Assembly (NCBI GenBank): GCA_937884385.1
Contig: CALGCW010000250.1
Location: forward strand, 1 to 28,463
Direction of reading: 5' to 3'
Origin: an uncultured Clostridia bacterium
Lineage (GTDB): Bacteria > Bacillota > Clostridia > Oscillospirales > CAG-272
Length of the DNA: 28,463 bases
Position 1 is the stretch's first letter. The number at the start of each line of letters is the position of its first letter. Shown one piece after another: positions 8,601 through 15,960 of this stretch. The notes beneath the pieces were generated by a model. It had not been told where the DNA came from. It saw only the letters and a program-made list of their open reading frames with translations, and searched no databases. The translations under genes were made by a program, and so were the position numbers.

Positions 8601-9090
8601 TAGCGTAAACTTAGGAGAGGTATTCGGTTCGCTTTTCGTTGAAGAAGGTGATGAGGTTATAGGCAAGAAACCATGTGTTATCAACCACGATCACGGTGAA
8701 GGCACCAGCTGTTGTTCAAAGGAAGAAAGCGCAGGAACTACTGATGATTGTGGCAACACTACAGGAGGACATACGCACGACGGAACAGATTGTGCACTGG
8801 AAGATGACTATGGATTGAAGTACGACGAATACATATTTAACAAAGTGGAAAATGGTGAAGTGGTTGATATGTATATGAATGCCGGATATGTAGATATTAA
8901 TGGTGTAGATCCCACAATTTCTTCCATTGATGGATACGGGGGTGCAAAGACTAAAGTATCCGGTAGGGATGTCAGTGTATATGCACCTCTTGATAATGAT
9001 GCTAATCAAAATCTTTTCAAGGCTGCTATGGAAGCTGTGAACAAGTATAGTAATTGGGACTTCGATGAAAGCGGCAATATCATCCATTAA
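5677..9090 (+). CDS. Giant prepilin-type surface protein A (1137 aa) with Ig-like and beta-helix-like regions
   Basis: The N-terminus is a type IV prepilin/pseudopilin signal: basic MNTMKRKG, then FTLVELLVVIAILAILATV with Glu at mature position 5, so cleavage is expected after G8. Residues 33-60 (SFIERAHVSNDQ...) continue the helix. Normal pilins have 100-250 residues; this one has over 1000. Residues ~50-120 contain YGYHFYFDLDEQ, shared with protein B. Residues ~380-500 look like a bacterial Ig-type domain. Residues ~755-960 (ITMPL..., LYGNYFTF, GTNAVKA, NCYISNTRAP, GGRYAN) look like a right-handed beta-helix, and 1000-1039 is a Cys/His cluster. It ends with GNIIH. SD: GGAGG before ATG 5677. 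It is followed after 12 nt by a Big_3-like membrane protein. It is probably displayed on a pilus or pseudopilus tip; target unknown. Confidence 0.85.
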   Translation: MNTMKRKGFTLVELLVVIAILAILATVSVVGYTSFIERAHVSNDQTMADQLNSFLTALKADSDGEYYEELKGDITADNVTEITNHILIESGANSLLPEAENYGYHFYFDLDEQKYVVLHDDDAIDVPSGVDIFLKPTAADKLGLNSLSASNCFTKDGRYCLVDTESNWGKLIGRYNEVTSLEDLQSLYDEAQAMTTEKNVAIPGFAFLIETTTFITENGNLVVKVDSTHHTFVVQKEASEKEDGTKNVYNLAGTMADLFDNDVTISVSNPLFTPDDSEREYVIELPEDVAYISPNFANVPNPDKTVTNEDGTTSDVPTYVVVIVINKETAEEIEKIVEVGMDSNGVKLENSTGEDVTVTDTQIIVGDETLEIKEKNTVVDFKISVSNSNQNKVNAAESSAHIAWDGKTFTLSASDFKSSVAGQTVSSQAVSWTLVSATGADNAVDYSKYVSLADGVLTLKADETTGLAPEINEIVVKATAASGGHEETYTLKVVRVTGVSGLKLGTESVQFGTEIALGTGSTATPYTLSTSGAVYNYNHSNHGVTLNQTATLVANETFIVAADGLTFTLKSGDELTTAKELAVKIGDYYSNNLLISMYNTDALTFRVNTNSSKIKFVGDANAITIADLFVHNTSMDIPDDAQVWFMKDFADTITKPGIVSATGFSPSGDDDNSEDMLMKVELNDGNDWGNTEIQFQKGGTYAEHPTVQVIIVIPYGTDADGKAQYRCISEVRTVEIVAAKNIKTWADLAGTADTPVASTNTSIVFLNDITMPLIEGEVTYNTSVIGGSATMTAPLGELNISGGATLYGNYFTFDITNGLITGQEGIITVIGGHLRDVKIVGRVYPEFGPRVGMKWGTNAVKAQDGATITNCYISNTRAPIRVSGNVTIEDTVFFGGRYANICATNGTTTLKGNVITINQPYNNPNDDVPNSVVGVGISIWYEHSNTITIEGTLTQYNFISGNEYDNLPSVSTGLTSVNLGEVFGSLFVEEGDEVIGKKPCVINHDHGEGTSCCSKEESAGTTDDCGNTTGGHTHDGTDCALEDDYGLKYDEYIFNKVENGEVVDMYMNAGYVDINGVDPTISSIDGYGGAKTKVSGRDVSVYAPLDNDANQNLFKAAMEAVNKYSNWDFDESGNIIH

Positions 9091-9102
9091 TAGGTACATA
9101 AC

Positions 9103-9765
9103 ATGAAATTAAGAAGCAAAAATAGCAGAAAAAAATCTATTATTAGTATCATTGCTATTCTCAGTGCAATTATTATACTTGTATTGTTTGCCACATTAGC
9201 AATACAGAGATTGTCTAACTCGTCAAAGTTGGAAGATCAAACTGTTAAAGATATTTTCCTTACTTCACCTTCTAAAAGAACAGTTTATTATGTAGGTGAA
9301 GAATTTGATCCGACGGGATTGCAGATACAAGTTATTGCTGGAAGCAATAAGTACACAAGATTTGTAAACTATGGTGATCCCGAACTAACTGTAACTGGTT
9401 TTGATAGTTCAACTGTAAATGAAGCACTTCCCATTACAGTGTCATATATGGGTTTTACAACCACATTTAATGTTCAGGTTAAAGAGCATGAAAACGTGGC
9501 TCCAACGTTGCAAAGCATAGATGTTATCAATTTTAAAACGACTTATTCTTTGAAGGATTGGAATATGTTTGGTCCAGAATCTATGGGTGCAACGATTAAA
9601 TGCACGTATAGTGATGGCAGCGTAGTAGAAAACATTGCGTTGAAAGATAAGAATATTTCTGGAGTTACGCAAGTTGATGGGCCTTGTACAACTGAGATTA
9701 CGGTTGAATACAATGATGGAGCAACCGTTGTTTCTACACAAGTAACAATTACAATTACCGAATAA
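9103..9765 (+). CDS. Membrane-anchored protein with Big_3-like Ig domains, A copy
   Basis: A 220-aa protein: lysine/arginine-rich N-terminus, one hydrophobic segment (about residues 12-35), then an extracellular part. The segment YYVGEEFDPTGLQIQV (~residues 62-77) followed by a strand-rich stretch matches the bacterial Ig-like Big_3 pattern. A second Ig-like unit starts near residue 135 and ends with VVSTQVTITITE. There is no lipobox or sortase motif, so it stays in the membrane by its N-terminal helix. It starts 12 nt after giant pilin A with only a weak SD (AGGT), which suggests translational coupling. A clear paralogue stands in the same position behind giant pilin B. It is likely a partner, such as a chaperone, stalk or anchor for the pilin; this is inferred from the conserved pairing. 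Confidence 0.75.
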   Translation: MKLRSKNSRKKSIISIIAILSAIIILVLFATLAIQRLSNSSKLEDQTVKDIFLTSPSKRTVYYVGEEFDPTGLQIQVIAGSNKYTRFVNYGDPELTVTGFDSSTVNEALPITVSYMGFTTTFNVQVKEHENVAPTLQSIDVINFKTTYSLKDWNMFGPESMGATIKCTYSDGSVVENIALKDKNISGVTQVDGPCTTEITVEYNDGATVVSTQVTITITE

Positions 9766-9801
9766 TAATCACTATATATTTATTTTTCATTTGAGTAATC
9801 G

Positions 9802-9831
9802 AACAGTGGCAGTGATTGCATTGCCACTGTT
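9802..9831 (+). promoter_or_regulatory. Strong hairpin between the Big_3-like gene and the Lgt-like gene
   Basis: AACAGTGGCA (9802-9811) and TGCCACTGTT (9822-9831) form a perfect 10-bp stem with a 10-nt loop. It is followed by ACAGAAG, not a T run, so it is more likely an mRNA-stability or processing element than a full terminator. Confidence 0.5.
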
Positions 9832-9857
9832 ACAGAAGAATTATTAGGATTTAATGT

Positions 9858-10601
9858 ATGAGCATATATTATTTGTTTTATGTAATTGGTTTTACTGCTA
9901 TAATAATCCTCGATCTGTTAATGGCGCCAAAATACAATTTTAAGCGAAGTATAGCATTTGTTCACATAGTTCTTTGTTGTATAACGGATTATTTATTAAT
10001 GCTACTCCTTTACTACATTATAAACGGTAGTTTTGGCGGACAAAATATGGTACGTTTATTTGTATTTATTCCCCTAGTGAATTATCTTTTTGGAAGAATA
10101 CTGAATATGCAAATAGACAAATTGATGGATTTTATAGCACCCCTCTCTCCTATACTTTTAGGATTTGCTAAAATAGGCTGTTTATTATCTGGGTGTTGTA
10201 GAAGTTGGATACAAGTTGATTGGGGAATTTACAATCATTATACTAAAACAATGCTATTTCCAGTACAATTGTTTGAAGCAATTACAGCATTTTTAATTGC
10301 GTTAATAGTATGGCTGGTAGCAAGAAAAAACAACTATAATGCTAAGGGACGAACAATGCCCCTCATGCTCTTCTTGTTTGGCATTACACGCTTTGCATGG
10401 GAGTTTTTTCGAGACAACACCAAACTATTTTTAGGAATTTCCGAGCTTGCTATATGGGCATTGGCAAGTGCTATTATGGGGGGTGTTTGGTTCGTGTGGT
10501 CGGTATACCATGAGGAAGATTTTGAAGAGAAACAAAACGAACCGTATTATTACCCCGTTGAGGGCGAAGAAATCTGCCCTGAAGAAAAAACCACATTGTA
10601 A
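9858..10601 (+). CDS. Lgt-family (prolipoprotein diacylglyceryl transferase-like) membrane protein
   Basis: A 247-aa protein with about seven hydrophobic segments. It carries the PF01790-like blocks MDFIAPLSPILLGFAKIGCLLSGCC, FPVQLFEA and LFGITRFAWEFFRD in family order. Classical Lgt transfers diacylglycerol from phosphatidylglycerol to the lipobox cysteine of exported proteins. Here the Arg of the GRIG motif is Lys (AKIG), and the usual GG..YGG block is replaced by NGSFGGQNM, so classical activity is uncertain. The C-terminal tail is acidic and cytoplasmic. No other protein in this locus has a lipobox. It could modify another substrate, be a specialised paralogue serving the pilins, or be a neighbour by chance. 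No GxGD motif is present, so it is not a prepilin peptidase. The SD is weak (AGGA at 9848-9851). Confidence 0.75.
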   Translation: MSIYYLFYVIGFTAIIILDLLMAPKYNFKRSIAFVHIVLCCITDYLLMLLLYYIINGSFGGQNMVRLFVFIPLVNYLFGRILNMQIDKLMDFIAPLSPILLGFAKIGCLLSGCCRSWIQVDWGIYNHYTKTMLFPVQLFEAITAFLIALIVWLVARKNNYNAKGRTMPLMLFLFGITRFAWEFFRDNTKLFLGISELAIWALASAIMGGVWFVWSVYHEEDFEEKQNEPYYYPVEGEEICPEEKTTL

Positions 10602-10630
10602 AAGTTCAGAGAATTCTGACTTTTAATATA
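10601..10630 (+). terminator. Weak terminator-like hairpin after the Lgt-like gene
   Basis: AAAGTTCAGA (10601-10610) pairs with TCTGACTTT with one bulged base, followed by TTAATATATT. The same hairpin is found at 15908-15930, before the second small pilin. The shared sequence continues with (T)TGATTGCACA and an A/C-rich leader in both places. Confidence 0.5.
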
Positions 10631-10697
10631 TTGTTTGATTGCACAAAAACAAAAAAACAAAACAAAATTTATTGAAAACAAAAGGAGATTTATTCCA

Positions 10698-11222
10698 ATG
10701 AAAACTAAAGGCTTTACACTCGTTGAATTGCTCGTTGTTATCGCAATTCTTGCTATCCTTGCTACAGTATCTGTAGTTGGTTACACATCTTTCATCGAAA
10801 GAGCTGAACTTTCCAATGCTGAAACAGAAGCTCATCAGGTTAAGTCCTCTATCAACTCTATGCTTATGGCTGATGATGAGTATGTTCTTGTTACAGCAGC
10901 TGATCCTACAACAGGTTCTAAAGTAGTAAAGATTTACGCTAAAGAAGTTGCTGGAAAAGTACAGATTTGGGCTAAAACAGCTACTTTTGTTGCAGAAGTA
11001 GTAGACAGCGATCCTAATACAGATGGCAACCAGACTGTTCCTGCACATTGCACATATGATGACGCTGTTTACACAGGTGAAATCACACTTGATTCTACAT
11101 CTGATTTTGCTGAACTTCCCGGCAAGTTGTATGCTAATGCTGGCACACTTCTTTACATCTATGAAGAAGGCGCTGAAACTGGTATAGCAGACGACAAATA
11201 CATTGACGTATTTGCAAAATAA
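10698..11222 (+). CDS. Small prepilin-type protein C (174 aa)
   Basis: It begins MKTKG then FTLVELLVVIAILAILATV, a type IV prepilin signal cleaved after G5 with Glu at +5. The helix and following SFIERAELSNAETEAHQ stretch match the other pilins here; the rest (about residues 50-174) is a strand-rich domain with no family I recognise. The length is normal for a major or minor pilin. The ATG at 10698 is chosen over an upstream in-frame start because AAAGGAGA lies about 10 nt before it and the N-terminal signal begins there. Its leader DNA is nearly the same as that of small pilin D. It has its own terminator, so it is probably expressed apart from giant pilin B. Confidence 0.85.
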   Translation: MKTKGFTLVELLVVIAILAILATVSVVGYTSFIERAELSNAETEAHQVKSSINSMLMADDEYVLVTAADPTTGSKVVKIYAKEVAGKVQIWAKTATFVAEVVDSDPNTDGNQTVPAHCTYDDAVYTGEITLDSTSDFAELPGKLYANAGTLLYIYEEGAETGIADDKYIDVFAK

Positions 11223-11313
11223 TAACCAAACCCCTTCCCACACCTGTGGGACGCACATAGGAACGCCCCGCGATCTCGCAATCAATCGCAAGGCGCATCC
11301 AAAATACATAACT

Positions 11314-11342
11314 CCCGAGCCTATGCTCGGGGGTTTTCCTTT
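11314..11342 (+). terminator. Intrinsic terminator after small pilin C
   Basis: CCCGAGC (11314-11320), loop CTAT, GCTCGGG (11325-11331), then GGTTTTCCTTTT. A second hairpin, CCCACA/TGTGGG (11237-11250), stands just after the stop codon. Confidence 0.85.
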
Positions 11343-11790
11343 TCCCACCCTCGCCGCGCCCCCCACCGCCCGGCACCCCCCACCGCGCGCACACCCCGCC
11401 CGGGCGCCCGCCGCCATTTACTGCCGCGCGCAGGCGACTCATCCCCCCTATTTTGGGGCGCGGGGGCGCTCATCCCCCCCCATTTTGAGGCGCGGGGGCG
11501 GCCCCCCATTTTGAGGCGCGGGGGCCTCATCCCCCCATTTTGAGGGGGGCGGGGAGCTGATTCCGGGCTTTTGTAGGGCGGCGGTGGGGCAAAAACCCTC
11601 AAATTCGGGTTTTGGAGCGGGAAATTATGCATTTTTTGGTTTGCATTTCTGGGGGAAAATCAACAGGTTGGGGGTGGCGGGGGCGGTTTTGTGTGCCCGA
11701 AAGGGCGATTTTTAGCAACTCGGGGTTGCAGAAATGTTAAAAACAGGCAAAAAATGCACCTTTTGGACAAAATTCCACCAAAATTACGCA
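11343..11790. other. G/C-tract-rich intergenic region without a gene
   Basis: Long C runs on the left and G runs on the right make this the most skewed sequence in the window. The open frames in it give proline/arginine-rich products and have no SD, so I do not call genes. It contains the tandem repeat at 11438-11553 and G-rich stretches at 11545-11588 and 11651-11686. It separates small pilin C from the promoter of giant pilin B. Confidence 0.8.
11438..11553. repeat. Four-copy tandem repeat of ~25-31 bp, G/C-tract rich
   Basis: The unit reads CTCATCCCCCC, then ATTTTGAGG, then CGCGGGGGCG. Copies begin at about 11438, 11469, 11501 (shortened) and 11526 (truncated after the middle block). C runs and G runs in each unit can pair, so each copy can fold on itself. 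Confidence 0.75.
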
Positions 11791-11818
11791 CTTGTGAGTT
11801 GATTTTTCTCAATTTGAG

Positions 11819-11847
11819 TTGACAATTCCTGCGTGATGTGTTATAAT
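11819..11847 (+). promoter_or_regulatory. Consensus promoter of giant pilin B with a dyad over the -35
   Basis: TTGACA (11819-11824), a 17-bp spacer and TATAAT (11842-11847): a perfect sigma-A promoter about 80 nt before the start codon. Overlapping its upstream edge is the dyad CTCAA-T-TTGAG (11809-11819). The 24-bp block 11801-11824 is 20/24 identical to the upstream part of the minus-strand promoter at 4457-4480, so both may be controlled by one factor. Confidence 0.85.
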
Positions 11848-11926
11848 ACATTATCCATTAACAAAATGGCAAAAATTTGGTAACCAAAATGTGACAAATT
11901 TATATCACAAAAAGGAGAAATTTAAG

Positions 11927-14900
11927 ATGAAAACAATGAAAAAGAGGGGCTTTACCCTCGTTGAATTGCTGGTAGTAATTGCTATCTTGGCAATCTTGGC
12001 AACCGTGTCAGTTGTTGGATATACCTCTTTCATCGAAAGAGCGAACGTCTCCAATGACCAGACCCTCGCAAGCCAGCTTAATTCAATGCTCACGTATTTG
12101 AAGGCTGATTCAAACGGCGGTTATTATAATGCGACTATAACCGAAGAAAACGTTTGGCAGGCAACTCAGGACGTAATCAAAGAAGGTGGACTTGATTCTC
12201 TTGAGCCCCAGTCTCTTGATTATGGATATCACTTCTATTTTAATCTTAACAAACAGGAATTTGTTGTTCTTAACGATAAAGACGTATTGAGCAGCGGAAT
12301 GAAGGCATTCATCAACATCTTTGCAGCAAACGGTGAACAACCCGGCTTCTTTACTGTTGGTGGAGAAAAGCTTTTCCTTGTTGATACTAAAGGCTCTAAT
12401 CTTGCAGACGCAGTAAGAGGCTTCTACACCTTTGATCACTTCGAAGGTACCACAGCTCAAAAGTGGGAAACATTCAAGGAAATAGTTGGAAAAGCGGCTG
12501 AAGAAGGATACACAAATATTTCCGATGCTCTTGACAACAGTAAGTTCGTTGTTGAAGGCGGCGAAGAATTGGGTGAGGGAACAGGCAACATCGTAGTACA
12601 TGCTAATGCGGGCTCTGTTGGTATCACAAATCCTACAACCAACCTTGAAGCAGGAACAACAATCGTTATTCCCGCAGGTACAACAATCACTAACTTGGGA
12701 GTTGCTTCCGGTTCCGGTACGGTTTGCTTCGTTGCAAACAGCATTAACGATATTAAAGACGTTGTTGACCCCGATTTCGTATCTGAAGATATCACAATTG
12801 TGGTAAGCGGTGACAAATCTAAAGAGTACATCGTTGACGGAGCAAACGTTTATGTAAAGGGTGATAAGACAACCCCCGTTCTCACTCTTACATACAAGAA
12901 CCCTGTTCAGGACTTTGATATCGAGATCAATGATGGTTTTGCAACTAACTATGATGACAATACAGGCTATATTGTATATGACAAGATAGCTGTTAATGGT
13001 ATTCAGCTTGCAGTTAAGAACGAGCTTGGTAAGCTTCAGGTTGAAGATCCCACAAATACACATAAGATTTCTTTACCCGAGTATACTTGGGAGATTGCAA
13101 AGGTTGTTTTGGCTGATGATAGCGAAGTTACAGGTTCAGCGGTCAGCACATATGGAACAATTGATGCAAATACCGGTCTTCTTAAATTGGCTGCAACTTA
13201 CGACTTTGGCGTAAAATACATTCAGGTTAAAGCAACTGCTGTTCTTGGTAAGGATGGCACTTCTGCAGGCGAAAAGGCAACACAGACATTTGAAGTTCAC
13301 GTAGCTTCCGTTTCGGAAGTAGGCTTCAAGATGGCTGGTAAGACTTGGGTATGGGACGGAACGCAAAGTGTTTATAAGGTTACACTTATTCACGATAATG
13401 CTAACGGTACTTCCTATACATTGGAAAACAGCATCGACTATAACAATAAGATTGACGGAATGGTATTTGACGAAACAATCTCCGTTTCCATTGATGATGG
13501 CGCTGCAACCGACGTTGTTGAAGTAACATCCAGCACATCCGTACTTACTAAGAAGGGTGGTATTACAACTCTCGTTGTAAAGATTGGTCCTTATAAAACA
13601 TACAAGATTGAGGTTACAGTTGCTGACGTTGTTAGTGATCTTGCAATTCAGGCAAAGAATCCCGGCATTGCTTACGTAGGTAATAGCAATGTTATTGAGC
13701 TTGGAGACATCTTTGTTGGTAGTATTCCCGAAAATGCAAATGTGATCGTATTTAACGGATTTGCTAATGATGACAACTATATGACACCCAGCATTAATAG
13801 TCCTCTTCTTTCTAACAGCGGAACAGGCTTGCGTGTTGATGATGTTGATTATAAATTAGTTGACGCAGAAAACAAAACTGCATATGTAAACGGTAAGCCT
13901 GTCAGCGCTTTGACAGATACTATTAAGCTTGCAGGCACAAAGACAAGCGGTGATAAGATCAGCATTGCGATCTTCTCTAACGGCGTAAGAGTTTCTCCCA
14001 ACGTAAATGTATATGTTGTAGATGGCAAAAATGTAACCGACTACAGTGAACTTGATTCTAATACAAGTAATGTCCTTCTTAGTGATATTACTATGACAAC
14101 GGATGGAAAGTTTACTTTGCAGAATAGCACGTTGTATGGTAACTACTTTACATTTAACATCGAGAATGGTGTGAAGCAGAATACATTCGGTATTATTATT
14201 CTTAGCAATTCCACTATGAGAGATACGAGAGTTGTCGGCTCATTGTATCCTACGGTGGCAATTCAGGCTCCTGATCTTTATGGTTCAAATGCTGTACATG
14301 CTATTGGCAATTCTGTTATTGATAACTGCTATATAGCAAACTGCCGTGCTCCTCTTGCTTCAGGCTCTGAAGATCATAAAGATGCTAATGGTGTACCCAC
14401 AGACAGTATTGTTGTAAAGAATACTGTTTTGTACGGCGGCAGATATGCGAATGTTGACCTTAGAGGCGGAACGCTCACATTTGAGGGAAAAGTAATTGCT
14501 GTTAACCAACCTCACACAAATAATGCAAATCCCAATAGTGTTTCTATGGAAGATAGAATAGCAGGATTTGGTATAGCAACATGGCTTGAGGCTCCTGTAG
14601 GAACGAAGATCCAAAATCTTCACAATCTTGCACAGTATAACTTTATTCCTGAAACATATAATGATATTCCTACTGTAACTCTTGCAGCTAGTGGACTTAC
14701 GGTTAATGCAAACTGTAATGCGTTGTTCCAGAGCATATTTACTGATAAAGTGTTGAATTGTTCAAGATGGCATACACACAATAGCTCGTGCTATCTGGAT
14801 GAGTTCAAATACGGTGATTATCACTTTGAAAGAGATGGCGTAAAGTATATTAATCCCGGTGTTCTTGGAGAAGATGTTGGCGAAGGTGCTTCAAGACTCG

Positions 14901-15184
14901 TGAGCATCATAGGAAAAGAATTGCCCGCTGGTGATAGAACAGGTTATGCCGGTGTTGCTCCCACAGGATATCAATATGTTTCTATGAGCGTTACAACAGA
15001 CTTTAAGATAGTTCTTTGGACACTTTCTGTTACAGTTCATACGTACGGTGTGCTTAATACACAAACTGATTTGTTCGATGCATCGGAAAACGCAGAACTT
15101 ATCTACTCTCCTTGGAATCAAACTGTGAATAATACCACTTATGCTCCTTATGGTTTTGTTAACGGTAATATCATTCACGATTAA
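11927..15184 (+). CDS. Giant prepilin-type surface protein B (1085 aa), paralogue of A
   Basis: The signal MKTMKKRG then FTLVELLVVIAILAILATV predicts cleavage after G8. The ATG at 11927 has AAAGGAG about 10 nt upstream; an upstream in-frame GTG does not. It shares with protein A the N-terminal region (VSNDQT, LKADS, YGYHFYF), Ig-like middle segments, the beta-helix-like part (about residues 711-904: LYGNYFTF, GSNAVHA, NCYIANCRAP, GGRYAN, QYNFI), a shorter Cys/His motif near residues 944-957 (NCSRWHTHNSSCY) and the C-terminal GNIIH. Much of the remaining sequence has diverged. It has its own consensus promoter, unlike A, and is followed after 12 nt by a Big_3-like protein. It is expected on the outer face of the membrane, anchored or assembled by its hydrophobic N-terminal helix. 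Confidence 0.85.
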   Translation: MKTMKKRGFTLVELLVVIAILAILATVSVVGYTSFIERANVSNDQTLASQLNSMLTYLKADSNGGYYNATITEENVWQATQDVIKEGGLDSLEPQSLDYGYHFYFNLNKQEFVVLNDKDVLSSGMKAFINIFAANGEQPGFFTVGGEKLFLVDTKGSNLADAVRGFYTFDHFEGTTAQKWETFKEIVGKAAEEGYTNISDALDNSKFVVEGGEELGEGTGNIVVHANAGSVGITNPTTNLEAGTTIVIPAGTTITNLGVASGSGTVCFVANSINDIKDVVDPDFVSEDITIVVSGDKSKEYIVDGANVYVKGDKTTPVLTLTYKNPVQDFDIEINDGFATNYDDNTGYIVYDKIAVNGIQLAVKNELGKLQVEDPTNTHKISLPEYTWEIAKVVLADDSEVTGSAVSTYGTIDANTGLLKLAATYDFGVKYIQVKATAVLGKDGTSAGEKATQTFEVHVASVSEVGFKMAGKTWVWDGTQSVYKVTLIHDNANGTSYTLENSIDYNNKIDGMVFDETISVSIDDGAATDVVEVTSSTSVLTKKGGITTLVVKIGPYKTYKIEVTVADVVSDLAIQAKNPGIAYVGNSNVIELGDIFVGSIPENANVIVFNGFANDDNYMTPSINSPLLSNSGTGLRVDDVDYKLVDAENKTAYVNGKPVSALTDTIKLAGTKTSGDKISIAIFSNGVRVSPNVNVYVVDGKNVTDYSELDSNTSNVLLSDITMTTDGKFTLQNSTLYGNYFTFNIENGVKQNTFGIIILSNSTMRDTRVVGSLYPTVAIQAPDLYGSNAVHAIGNSVIDNCYIANCRAPLASGSEDHKDANGVPTDSIVVKNTVLYGGRYANVDLRGGTLTFEGKVIAVNQPHTNNANPNSVSMEDRIAGFGIATWLEAPVGTKIQNLHNLAQYNFIPETYNDIPTVTLAASGLTVNANCNALFQSIFTDKVLNCSRWHTHNSSCYLDEFKYGDYHFERDGVKYINPGVLGEDVGEGASRLVSIIGKELPAGDRTGYAGVAPTGYQYVSMSVTTDFKIVLWTLSVTVHTYGVLNTQTDLFDASENAELIYSPWNQTVNNTTYAPYGFVNGNIIHD

Positions 15185-15196
15185 TTAAGGTAGAAT

Positions 15197-15862
15197 ATGA
15201 AGATAAAAAGCAAAAAGAAAAGCATATTAATTATTGTAATTGTTGTTATAGCTTTGATTGCTATCCTCGCTTTGGCTGGGGTCTTTGTGGGTAAAACTGT
15301 CACAGAGCAACAACAGGAAGAGGAAAAGCGTGAAGTTAGGCAAATAGCAATAAGCATTGTTCCTAATCTAAACTACTATGTCGGTGATACCTTTGATCCT
15401 ACGGGGCTCAAAATACAAGTAATTGCAGGAGCTAATGATTATTCATATTTCGTTGAGTATCCTAACTCTGAATTGATATTGAGTGGTTTTGATAGTAGCG
15501 TTCCTAATGACGCATTACCAATAACGGTTACATACCAAGGATTTACAGCGACATTCAACGTGTCCATCAAAGAAAAACCAGTTCCCCCGACTACTAAAAG
15601 GGAGTTAGTTAGCATAGAGTTATCTGATAACTTTAATACAACTTACTCCAAAAACGATTGGAATTTCTTTGGTCCAACGCTTGACGAAGTAGATATAATT
15701 TGCACGTTTAGTGATGGAACAGAAGAAAGAGTTGATATGCTCTATGGATATATTAAGAATCCAAATTTGAATCTCTCCGTTGGTAACTATGATTTGATAA
15801 TAGAGTATACTCACGGAACAAAAACTGTTTCAACAACAGTCACCATCACAATAACAAACTAA
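15197..15862 (+). CDS. Membrane-anchored protein with Big_3-like Ig domains, B copy
   Basis: A 221-aa paralogue of the gene at 9103: KKK-rich start, one membrane segment (about residues 9-33), a short charged linker (EQQQEEEKREVRQ), then the segment YYVGDTFDPTGLKIQVIAG and a second Ig-like unit with FNTTYSKNDWNFFGPTLDE. Both copies share the NDWNFFGP/KDWNMFGP block and end in VTITIT. An AAGGT SD lies 5-6 nt before the ATG. The 12-nt distance to giant pilin B is the same as in the first module, so the pair moved or was duplicated as one unit. The function is inferred as a partner of the giant pilin. Confidence 0.75.
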   Translation: MKIKSKKKSILIIVIVVIALIAILALAGVFVGKTVTEQQQEEEKREVRQIAISIVPNLNYYVGDTFDPTGLKIQVIAGANDYSYFVEYPNSELILSGFDSSVPNDALPITVTYQGFTATFNVSIKEKPVPPTTKRELVSIELSDNFNTTYSKNDWNFFGPTLDEVDIICTFSDGTEERVDMLYGYIKNPNLNLSVGNYDLIIEYTHGTKTVSTTVTITITN

Positions 15863-15907
15863 ACAAAAACAGGGGAGGGCACTCCCTCCCCGAAGAAAAC
15901 TAACCAT

Positions 15908-15935
15908 AAAGTTCAGATAATTCTGACTTTTGATA
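15908..15935 (+). terminator. Weak terminator-like hairpin before small pilin D
   Basis: AAAGTTCAGA (15908-15917) pairs with TCTGACTTT (15922-15930) with one bulge, followed by TGATAATATT. It is a near copy of the element at 10601-10630. Confidence 0.5.
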
Positions 15936-15960
15936 ATATTGATTGCACACAAACAAAAAA

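Noticed and set aside
9858..10601. Prepilin peptidase
   Set aside because: It would suit the locus, but the sequence lacks the GxGD aspartyl protease motif and instead carries Lgt-family blocks.
11438..11553. CRISPR array
   Set aside because: The repeats are adjacent without unique spacers, copies vary in length, and no cas gene is present.
11134..11632. Open frames of ~100 codons on both strands in the G/C-rich region
   Set aside because: The products are low-complexity Pro/Arg/Gly sequences, no SD is present, and the frames follow the tandem repeat.
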